This document shows, piece after piece, positions 49,101 through 61,100 of a stretch of DNA of 64,000 nucleotides (its first letter is position 1; each line of letters opens with the position of its first letter). The DNA is taken from NCBI GenBank assembly GCA_036365515.1, contig CM070875.1, forward strand, positions 8,088,501 to 8,152,500. Direction: 5' to 3'. Made by a program: the position numbers and the translations under genes. Below the pieces are notes generated by a model. The model did not search any database. It saw only the letters and a list, made by a program, of their open reading frames with translations, and was not told the DNA's origin. Origin of the DNA: Torymus aiolomorphi. Taxonomy: Eukaryota > Arthropoda > Insecta > Hymenoptera > Torymidae.

Positions 49101-52100
49101 TCCCGGTTGAAAAGATTTGATAAAACCAGATAAAAAGGGTGCAGAATTTGCAAATTTTTATTAGACCTAGTAATAATTCTAATTAATCAAATCAGATTTT
49201 AGGATATATCAATTTCGTTGGTGTAAAGGCTTTTTTGCAACACGGCGTAAAATGCGTTTTTACGCTCAAAGTAGGGTGCAAAAAATATAATTTACGCCCT
49301 TGTTGCGTAATATACTATTATAATAATTGTACATGTATTGTGTTGTTTGCATCATTATAATTTAAGACAATATCTGTTTCTTTGCAAGTCTAATTAGTGT
49401 ACTTAGCAATATCATAAGTGACATCTTTACAAAAGTGGACGAAAAATGCAAATGAAAATAAGAAGAAAAAATATTATGCTTACATTCCATCGTCTCCGTC
49501 TACAGCTCCTGTGTAATCCGTATAAATATCTACTGTTTCCCCTAGTGCACGTTCTACAACTCTACTGGATCTGTCGATAAAACGCTTGAACTCTTCGGAC
49601 AGCATGATCATCTGTTTTTCTTCTTCACTCAGCTCTCTCACTGTTACACATTAACAAGTTAATATCTCGTTCTTTCAAATATCGAGCACTGAACAGTTCT
49701 TATAATGGATTTTAAATTTTCAATACGCCGAAAAGAATTAATACTCTATCCAATTGAAAGTAAATAATGTATAGACCGCAAACTATAAGCCATAGTTACA
49801 GGTTGTTCCGAGAAAATACGCAAATATATACGTATTGCTATGTCCAGTCAGAATAAATATGAGGTATCAATGGACGTACGGAAATTAGACAAATATTAAA
49901 GGAATTTATGGGAGGGGGAAGAGCCAGGCCATCGAGCCAGGGATTGGCAGAAGAAGCTCTTTAGCATCGCAGTCGTTGCCGACTTCTGATCACACCTTCT
50001 ACTCCCGCTAACAAAGATAGCTGGTCTGCCCTCCTTAATTTCTTCAGTATTCAAAAACGTTTCTTCGGTGCATGTTTATTTGATAAGGTAAAACTTTACT
50101 AGGCGATACGATTCATCAAATATTTTTTATTCCCATCTCTTGCACTATAATATCCACTTTATATAGCCTGAAAATCGGGGCAAAAGTGGCGTCTGATTCC
50201 CTCTTTTATTTTATTCCCGCATATGCGAGAATAAAGTAAATTAGTGGGGATAAAGTAACATAGTTTAATCTTTTATGTTTATGGTGAGTATGGTTAAAAC
50301 TAACAAAATTATAACACATAAATACAAAATAACTTTTCAAGTCTATAAAGTTAAAGTACTGTATGTAACACAGGAGTAAAGTCGATTATTCCTTTGGGTG
50401 ATCACTGCAGTGAACTCACTCGCGGGAATAATCTGGGACTTTACTCACTCGCTACATAATGTACCATTATAAAATTTGTAATTAGCTGTATCTTTCATGA
50501 TGTTTGATCCAAGTATAAAAACTGTTCAGCATTAAAAAAACAAAAAGGAAAACTTAATTTTTTTTCTGAAAAATTCCTTACACTCTAGATAAAGTATACG
50601 TTTAATAACCAATTGTGAAGAGGAAAAAAAAATATGATTTTCGTCATCAAACGAACCTTCCTTTGGCTTTTCCTTCTCCTTCTCCTTCTCGACCTGGGTG
50701 ATGGCGGGCTGCACCTCCTTGACCTGAGGCAGCCCATGGGGCAGTATACCCGGCGGTAATTTGCTCTGGAAGCCATCGACATGCGGCAGGCTGCTCTCCT
50801 CATCATCGACTTGTCCGTCGTCATATGTCAAAACTGTGGTGAATAAGTCGGTTCCATACCACGGCCTAGCGCCCTAATCCCAACTCTAAACTCATATATA
50901 ACACTTCTCTCCTCTAAACAACATCAAAATGCTCTCTACGAGACAATCCTACAACACGGCTATATATTATATATACGGCTCTCTAGCTGTCGGTTTTACC
51001 CTCGACTTTCTATGGCACACATCGATGCAAGGTATTCACAAAAATAAATAAAAAAAATACAGTACAACGGATACTACGGAAACGTGTATATATTATATCT
51101 ATATGTCAACTGGTACACAGGTCTACGAAGGTCGAGAATAAAAATGGTAGCAAGTTTTTTTTTTTTTTAAGTACAAATTTTTCGGCAATGACGACGCTCG
51201 TGCGCCGAGACTTACTTGCGTCATTGATGTTTGAGATTCGAAAGACACGACGTTACATAATACACGAAAAGAGAAATTTTTACTGTTTCGAGTCGTTGAA
51301 ATTTACGAATAAGACTTTCAATTTAGCAAAATGTCCTTAAACGGTTCATTAAAAAAAAATAATCTAATTCCCGAATGAAAAAAAAAATGTTTTAGACCAG
51401 TGAATATTAATTTTTATTAAAAAATATATCAATTAAAAAGTATTTAAAGAACTTTTTCAACCTCGACAATCGTAACAAACATACACATCATGTACCAATA
51501 AAATATCTCATAAATGGACAATCAGACAATAAAAAAACATTAATGTACTATCTACTCATCTTTCGAAACATTCACAAGGAAGTAATAAAATAATATATAC
51601 ATTAAACAAATATAATAGTTCATGCTCTGACATCGAGTATCTGTGTTGTCAAAGATTCGTTTTTTTTTCTTTATATAAAGCGTTGAAATAAAAAGAGTAA
51701 ATAAACTGAGAAACTTTGATTATACTCGTGAGATAAAAAAAATGAAGCATGAAGGTGATAATAATAAGAAAAAGAAATGTGGGGATGTTAACGCAGCTTC
51801 CTGAGTCTCGTGACGTATGATGGAAGTATAGATTATTTATTGTCACGGTTTAGGTCCTCTCGTTTTCATATAATCGAGTGCATGCTATGAAGGAAAAAAA
51901 TACCGGAGATTTTGTGTCTTCAGAACTTGTCAACTTATGGTGCGTGTTCGGGAAAAATGTATATTGCAGTGAAAGGTAAAAGTAAGGAGAGAATCGATGA
52001 AGATTGGAAAACCAAGACATGCTTTGGAATAAACCGACTTTCGTAAAATTAAAATTTTATCGTAGTAAAGTACCCAGATAACAAAAGATTCATATTACGA

Positions 52101-55100
52101 TGAATATTAGAAGAAAAATTTTAACTACATTTGGCTGGAAGAATAATATGGAAAAATCGTAAGCACATGCATCGGGTGAATAACAAATTTCAATAAGGGT
52201 ATATGAACCATAGTCTACAAGATTTACAAAGTAGGTGTCTAAATACGAAAGCTTATAGATAACTAAATAATTGATACGTTTGATACGTGAATTCTCTTCT
52301 CATAGATGTTTTTAATTTGATTATTAAAATATCCCCGTATGTCTACGTGGGATAATTTTTTATACTTATTAAAACTACGAAATGCTTAAATATGTTCATG
52401 ATTTTACTAAAGCGGCATAAGTATGAAAAATACAAGAACTTCATAACTGATTTAAATCAATGTAAATTTTGCTTTTAATTTTATTCATTTGTTTGTATTG
52501 AAAACGTAATTATTGCGTTATTTGTGTACTAAGCAATTAAATTTTTTTCCCGATGTATCTATTGTTTGAAATTCAATGCCCGATATAACGTGTAATGGAA
52601 TAAAAGAAATGATTTTTATCTATTTGCAAATGAAGTTTAGTAAAAAATGAGAAAAAACACCCCATGACCCCGAAAAAACATTAACGGATCAAGGCATTTG
52701 TCGTAAAAGTTGCAAATCAAAACTCGCGCGTGAAAACTCGACATTCATTACAGAAAAACAGATCAAGCGACATAATGAGCAACATAAAATATCTATACAA
52801 AAGTTTAAGTACACGATGCAACAATATAAATTAATATGTCGAGTTTCTTAGAGATTCACCTACCTGTAAACTCGTCCTCCCACTCTAAACCTGGGTTTAG
52901 ATTGTACTCGTCTTGAATAAAGGAAAAGAAAAAGTTCAATCAATTCGAGATCGTAATTTTTTTTCATTTTAAAAAGTCCCGATCATTCTCAGAATACTGC
53001 CGATGCTTTTTTCTACGGATATAATATACATATATATAGGTATGATGAGTTGACAACTTTAATTTTATTCTTATTACTAAATACACATTCTCTTATGATA
53101 AATATATACGACTAGGTAAATGTGTAAAATAGATTGAAGATTCAAAGTTAGAGAAATAGAGTAAGGAATAACATCCAATATAAAAAATAAAATAATTACA
53201 ATTTATTTTATTTATACAGAAATTATAAAATGCATCGATACTAAACTGAGAAGATAGGAGGATTAGTCTATTGTTAAGGACGTTACAAAACAGGACTATT
53301 TTTTGTTTAATATAGAGGGTGTTAATTATTATTGAAGATTAAAAAAAATAAAAAAATGGTTTTCAGTAATCAATCTACAAGCACTAATTTTGTAACATAA
53401 TAAGAAACTACAGTTATAGGTTAAATACATTGAGCTTTTGAAAACATCATTTCTTATTATAGTAAAAAAAAAAAGTTTCTATAATTTATTAATCGTAAAA
53501 ATAAATAGATAAGCTTGAAATTATCGCTTACTACGTTATCGTAATTAAAAGTACACGTTAAAATCAATTACATTGAAAAAGAGATAGTTGTTAAAGTGAT
53601 ACATTGTATCTTACAAGGAGATGATCAGGGATGTGGGTCCTGGATTTGGCTAAAACTGTAGGAGGCACTTCTTAATTACAAATAATGAGAGACGTTTCTC
53701 GGGGTTTTTGTGAATGGGCCTTTTGTTTCAAGACCCAAGCTATTTTATATCTAAAATGAACAATTTTTGATAAAAAGGTTGTCTTTTTCTTTAGGTATAG
53801 TTATTTGAATATTTCGGTCATATAAATGGATTAAAAAGTTTATGAAAGAAGACAGAAAAAGCTTTAATTTAAGCTGTATTTCATTAAAAAATGTCGATTT
53901 CTCAAAAAGTTATAGGCTATAAAAAATAGGGTAAGAAAATGACTAAAAATTTCTCATTTTTTTCAAGTATTTAACAGGTGGTATTTTAAGCTATTTTGAG
54001 AAATCCACATTTTTCAACGAAACACAACTTAAATTAAAGCTTTTTCTGCCTCCTTTCAAAAACTTATTAGTCCATTTATATGGCCGAAATATTCAAAAAA
54101 CTATAACTAAAAAAAGAGACCCCATTTTTATAAAAAAAATTGCTCATTTTAGACATAAAATAGCTTGGGTCTTGAAACAAAAGGTCCATTCACAAAAACC
54201 TCAAGACACGTCTCTTATTATTTGTAATTAAGAAGTGTCTCCTACAGTTTTAGTTAAATCCAGGACCCGCATCCCTAATCATTTCCTTGTTAGTTACATT
54301 TAGAGGTACAAGCATTGAATTAACACCCTTTATATACAGTACAGCTATTATTAATTTTTACCCGCAGAACACATATAGCATGCAAAAACATTTTCCCTGT
54401 TTAAAGCAAATTGCATACGTCACTCGACTCTCACTCTTCTGAACGACAAATAATCAGTTATCCAAAGAAAGAAACTCTCGTAATAATCGTGTAGATACAG
54501 CCAGCTTTTGTGAGTGGTAAATATTGAAATATTCGCTTTTATAGTAATTCCAAAATTTAAGTTTCACTTTTACATGATAACACTGTAAACTATCTTTTTC
54601 TTTTGCATATATAAAGTAATCAAGAAAATGAGGACACGTTTTTTTTATCATTGTCGTGTAAAATAAACTTTTTTATTTCTCGTTTGATATAATGTCCGCA
54701 TTAACTTCCTGATTTTTTTATTTTTTGATAAATTTTCATGACCTTAGCGTTTCGAAACTGAACAATACAAGTGCGATTTCAAAAATGTTAAATTTTAAAA
54801 AATTAGCTCGATAATTATGCTGCATCAGTAATATAAATTCAAAAATAACATTTCATGTTGTATACAATAAAAAAAAAAATAATTTTCAAAACTTCAACAT
54901 TTTTAAAAGTATATGTACTTGTTGATCTCCAAACGTCCCACATATTTGTAAAAAGTGCCAATGTATAGATACGGACAATAAGTTGCTTGAAGAATAAATT
55001 ATTTTAAGTATAAAGCCAACACCTAATAAATGCCCCGTGTTCAGAGTTAGTACAAGTATCCTCACCATGGCGGTTAGGTTTCCATACACGATAGTCTATA

Positions 55101-58100
55101 AAAATGACTATACGTAAGTGGACGTAAAAAAAGTTGAGTACTCTGGAAGGTGCGTTAAGTAGTGACAAGAGTTATACTTTTACAGAAACTTTTTTTAAAG
55201 TGGTAAAAAGAAATACTTTTGAATTTACACTTTGGCATTTAAGTTCTCTTTTATGTCTGTTTTCAACTCAACGAAAATTGCAGAACGCTAAAACAGTTTA
55301 GAAAGTATTACAGCTATTACATTCGTTTTTCATAAATATGAATGCCTAAATAATTATTTAAATTATATAAACATTGCTATATTTAACTGTATTTTAACAC
55401 ACTTATTTTTAACAGTATAAAATAAAAAGGTATGAAGAACAAGATTTTTTCTAAATTATTAATTTTCTTGTATTACAAACATTTTTGATTTTTAAGATGA
55501 TAGCTGCTTCCGTTGACCTTCTATTTATATGTTTTAATATGATATTTTAATAAACAAAGAAAACATTTTTATAGAGAAATTTGTGTATATTTTGAGATCG
55601 TTTATAGGTAATATTCTTTTTGAAATTCATTTATATGATTTTTTTGTAATACTCAATAATTACTGTAAACGAATTATTTGAGTGCATTACAGAGTTCTTT
55701 CACTACAGTTTATTGCAGATAAATAGGATTTCATTTTTGTTTGATTATTGTGTTTTCCAGTGCTACAAGTGTAAGTTATAAGTAGGTTCTAATTAACAAT
55801 GTACCGCTTCGGAAATTTTTATCCTAACTAGATCTAAATTTATTGTAAGTATTTGCATAAAATTTTCTTGAATTCTACTTCATTTACTTTTTCAGCCCTT
55901 AATAACTATATCCCGTACGTTTCCTCTCGCTCAATGGAATATTGCTTGCAAAATTCTAAATTATATCTGCTAGTGACTAAAATATGTATGACAACTAACT
56001 GAACGATCGCGTGATAATCCCTCGAAACGAACAAGATATTCGTAATAATAAACGCGCATCTTTATGACTATCCATAACGTTTTATAAAAAAAAATGTGCG
56101 AACTAATTCGAGCTATTAAGATATTCTTTAAGAAGCAAGAAAAATATGTGACTTACCGTAATAGTCGAATGCATGAGCTGAGAAGGACAGGGAAAAAATT
56201 GTAATTGATTAGAATCCTTTATGAGCGCGTTACATAATTAATTATATCTACACTCAATGTAAATGTTATCGTGTAAACTATATTAAAATATTAATTTCCA
56301 AAATTAAATTTTAACCTTCATGTAAATTTAATTCTGTAAAATATTTACAAAAATAAACATAAAAACTGTTTTTTGTATGTCAAACGAATTGCTTAGCTTA
56401 ATATTATTTTAAATTTAACGTAAATGCTTTATTCTATCAGTAAATTTCTTATATACTTTGAATGTAGATCAGTATAAGAAAGTGCAGACTTTTTGCTTAA
56501 TACTGTGCCGGGATAAAATCAGCGCTTCGGAGGAAACGTACATATTCAATGTCATCATTTTCTACATTACTCAAAAAAAATCAATAATTAATCCTATAAT
56601 ATAGCTCCTCCGAGGTACGAATTTTTTCAATTTTTATTTCTAATAATATATGAGACAAAAAATGTTTATAGCTTTATCTGCTGTTACTCGACCCTCATGC
56701 TACACCATTACAGCAAAAACATTGCGCATGCATCAACGCCTCGATACCGAAGTCTGATGATTCAACAAGTTTTTTCATCGTTTTTACTCAATGACTCATA
56801 AATTATCTGATAGCGCGCAATATTTTTCATACTTTTTACATTAAGTAATTTTTAACCCCAGAATATCACAACCTTAATGACCTTATATAAACTTGGTCGT
56901 AAAAACTGAACTTATAGAATATTCTTAAAATGTTAGTTTGTATCTATTTTATTCTGCTGTTTAATTAATGAATTCCAAGAATAATTTTTATTTTTGTATT
57001 GAAAGTTGGTTTTTATGTGTTTCATTATTAACTACATGATTTTGGCATTTATATAATAATGTGTGTACATTTCTGTTATAAATTATAAATTAACTTATGT
57101 ATCCTATCCTTTTAGTAATGATAACATTTAAGAACTTAGACTTTTAATATCGTCAAGCCTTCATTTCATTGATTCTTAGAATGATATTTTAGAGTTAAAA
57201 ATAAATATGATAATTATACGCTAGTTTTTATTCATCGTTTTATAAGTTTTAAATATTTCTTGGTCATGCTCTTGACATTAATAAAATATAAATTACATTC
57301 TCTTTAACAATGGAAAAATATCATGAAACATTTCCCTGAAATGATCATTAAAATGGCTAAAAATGCATATGATCGTGATAAGGTATCATCTTCTTTTACA
57401 AGCTCAATTTTTCCATAATTTTGTAGACATTCCTAAATGAAAATGTAAACAGCAAACTTAAAATTTCAATTTTAGCATTGGCTTCTTTTATCTCACACAT
57501 ATTTTTGTCTCATCGAGAAATAACACCTCGACAAATAATTATTCGTTCGTAAAAAGATTCGCGTAAAATGAAACAAAACAGTGCGTTTGGTAAATGCCTT
57601 GTCACACTTATACCCACCCCCCTAAGTTACTCCAGCATTCATGTGCCATTTTCATAAACATTCGATTTACGTTTACGAAAATAAGTTATGCACCGTTGTT
57701 AATTGGACGCCAAATTGACTTAGCGAGGTGAGTACATGTTTATAACTTTTTATTCTCAAACATTATTAACCCTTAAGTCCATTTCTTTCTCAAAAATGTG
57801 TGACGATGAACATGAGTTAGTTTTGTTAGCAATAATGAACGCTTTTATCAGCAAAAAAAAGAAAACGAAAAAATTAACTAGTTACACAAATATCAAACAC
57901 CAATATACACAGACAAAAGTTAGTTTCCCCACCACAAAAAGCAAGCATTTACGTATTACGGAATGCCAAAAAAAAAAGAAAAAGAAACGACTAAGCTTTT
58001 TCTACTATGGTAAGCGTTTATTTTTAGTTACAGAGAAGTCAATCGTAAATAATCGAGACCGGAAACGGATGACAAACTATCGATAAAATTATGATTACGA

Positions 58101-61100
58101 CTTATCAATATTAAACGATCAGAGGTGTCTTTAAAGTCTCCGGCCTTACAGGTATGCGTTATTATATTACAGCAGAAAGTTTAATTATGCATTCATTATA
58201 GAATTATTACAGCGGGAAATTAAGTTTTATATCATTAGTAAGCTTTACGCGCATGTTAAATATTAAATTTCAAGCTCATTACTTCACTTTTTTTTAGAAA
58301 AGTGAACAACGACGAAAATATTTCGAGAAATCCAAATCAAAATTTTCAATATCCAAATGACGACTTTGATTAAAGTATATTTAAAAAAGGTTTTCATTAT
58401 AAAGAAACTTTCTGAACTTGTTATAAAATATATTTGATTGTCCCTAAAACAAGTTTCGTAAACAATATGAAACTTCTTGCTTATTTTGCAAAATATGTAT
58501 ATATTAGAAGTAAAAAACAATTTCTTTTGAAATTTTTTGGATGTAATAAATTATTGGAATTTAATTTCACGTATGACTCATTAAAAATCTTTAAAAATAG
58601 AGACAGAGATAGTATCAAAAGTTTGAAATAACAAGTGTTAACCATCAATATTACTTTAGAACCCAAAAAATCTTCGTCGCCGCGCAGGCAGTTTCAATTA
58701 CAAAATGCAAATTTCGATAAATTAAAAATACTACTACCATCGATAGATCACAGAAAAATACGGTCAAAAAATCGTATCATATAGGCGTTTTTCGTTTAAA
58801 CAAAGTGAAAAAAGAAGACGAAACATACATAGGTAGTTAGGTGTAGACCCACCTTTCCTGGGACGCCACCAGTCGGTCTCAAAGTAGCCTGCGGAGCAAG
58901 AATGAGTTGGTGTTGTTGTCGAACAGGAGGAGTAGATGGTGTATGTGGAAGAGGAGGCGGACAGTCCTTTATATCGTCCAGCACCCAATAGTCGGCGCAT
59001 TTTCGACCGCACAACGCATTTGTGTTATTGCAAGACAATATAGGGAAGGAGAGACACGCGATATGCACATTTTAATTATACAAGAGAAAAAACACCACAA
59101 GCGATAAGTCGGGGGGAGAGTTTCTAACATTTTCATTTTTTATCAGATTTTGTTTTTTTTTCTTTTTATTTTTTACTTCATTATTTCATTGTTAAACTTT
59201 TCATTCTACAGTTAGAGGTTGTTATTAGTTTTGATCGCGCCAGAACCTTAAGTACGCTATTGATTTGTAAAGAACATGAATTGACTCTTATGAAACTTTT
59301 TCATGGTTGTTTGTCAATTTGGATTGGATCTTTACTAGTCAATGGCGATTTTTTAGTAGAGTGACTATTCTTATGCAAAAACGTGAAAACGAAAAAACAA
59401 ACACAACACTTTTATGATTAAATCAACTAAACTTCCATATGCTATGAAAATCGATTTTGTTACAAAATGACGACGTTTATTAAATTATCAGCAATGTTGT
59501 TTCAATAATGTGCGTTTAATTTGATTTAATCATTTATTAATAATTTTCCAAGAAAGGGTTGTGACTGTTACATATAAAAATTGCCGTGAAACAGGTCTAT
59601 AGGCTTTGTATCGTGCTAATCCCTCTGCCATTTCCTTTTCCAGCTCTCACCATCATTACCGTGCGTGTTATCCGTAAAAATATAAACAACTAAGTGACAT
59701 AATTAATCCTGTTAATTGCCAATGTAATCCCCAAAACAATAACTAAACGCAACGAATCATTGATAATGTTAAAAGTGGTATAGTTGTTATGTTCAACGTG
59801 AGAAGTATAAATTGTATAGTGATAAAAGGAATTGCACACGAAAAGCTTGGACACTAAATTAATTTTATAATTTACCATTACAACATGAATATGAAATAGA
59901 AAAAAATAGTATTATTAACGTTACGATTATTTTTATGAGAGTCGGAAGCAAACGTCATAAAATTAGTTTGTTGCCAAACTTTTTAGCACATGTATTGTGG
60001 TAAAATTGTAAAATAGAACCTTGTAAAATTGTGAAAAATGTAGTTAAAATTTAATTGATGAAAGAATTGTGAATTGTTCGATATGAATTTAAATAATTGT
60101 TAATTTGTCGATCAGTATTGCTGTTTATTGTATTAATCATGACATAAAATTAGATTTCGGATGCCGTACTTTAAAAAGTTATTAAACGTTAATTTGAGCA
60201 TCGACACAACATTAGAGCCAATTTATATATATGATTTTTTTTTTTCATTTGTCAGGCGTATTAAATTGATTTTAGTGAAACAAAAAATGAGTAATTAAGA
60301 CATGCGCCACTGTGAGATCGATGTTTACAAATAATTAACGTAGTCCTTTATTCAATGTAAGGTTTAATTTCATTAAAAACTCTCGAAATATTGAAACATA
60401 TTCAAGAAAATGTTTGTAAGTTACAAAAATCGTTAAATTGAAGAACTACATTAATTGTTTGAAAGAATATTCTATGTGTGAATATGTAAGTTTCCTCGGT
60501 ATAATTAAAAAAAAAAGAAAACTTATTTTAATTAAATTATTGTACAAAAAAAAATAGTAAGTGATTGCCAAACTAAATTGATTATATGATTAATTGTATT
60601 TTTGAAACCACAAACATAAATTTAGACGCAAAAAATTCCCTATGGAAAAGAAGTAATAGTATATTACGCACCATGGAAGGAAAAAACTTGGCCAATTTTA
60701 CTCCCGTGGTGCGTATACTATTTTTTCCTCACACCGGGCCGAAAGTGCCTCATTCCCGCCCGGCTCCGAAACGGAAATATGGCATTTTCGGCCTCGATGT
60801 GAGGAAAAATAGTATACGCACCACGGGAGTAAAATTGGCCAGCCCTCAGCTCGCGTTTGCCACCCTCCCCTTCGGCTCGGGTGGTAATTTACACGAGCTG
60901 TGGACTGTCCAAGTTTTTTCCCTCCCTGGTGCGTAATATACTATTATAACAAAGATTAAAAAACTGATAATAAAATTGAAAATACTAATTACTCTCTAAA
61001 AACACTTAAAAACATTAATATTTTTAAAAGATAACTTTTCGTTACTAGTTATTCTTTAGACGTCCGACATAATTTTTGAAATAACATTACTAGTAAGCAT

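Noticed and set aside
57736..58086. 116-codon frame with [14 protein letters not shown], possibly the start of a Harbinger-type protein
   Set aside because: It is short and lysine-biased, with no second domain, no terminal repeats and no conserved catalytic motif nearby.
58764..59068. Minus-strand frames of 82 and 90 codons around dynein exon 5
   Set aside because: Only the 36-base piece at 58853-58888 fits the splice phases of the dynein gene; the rest is polypyrimidine intron sequence.
60586..60936. 116-codon plus-strand frame
   Set aside because: It runs through the foldback MITE at 60654-60948; homologous sequence at 7421-7600 reads in other frames.
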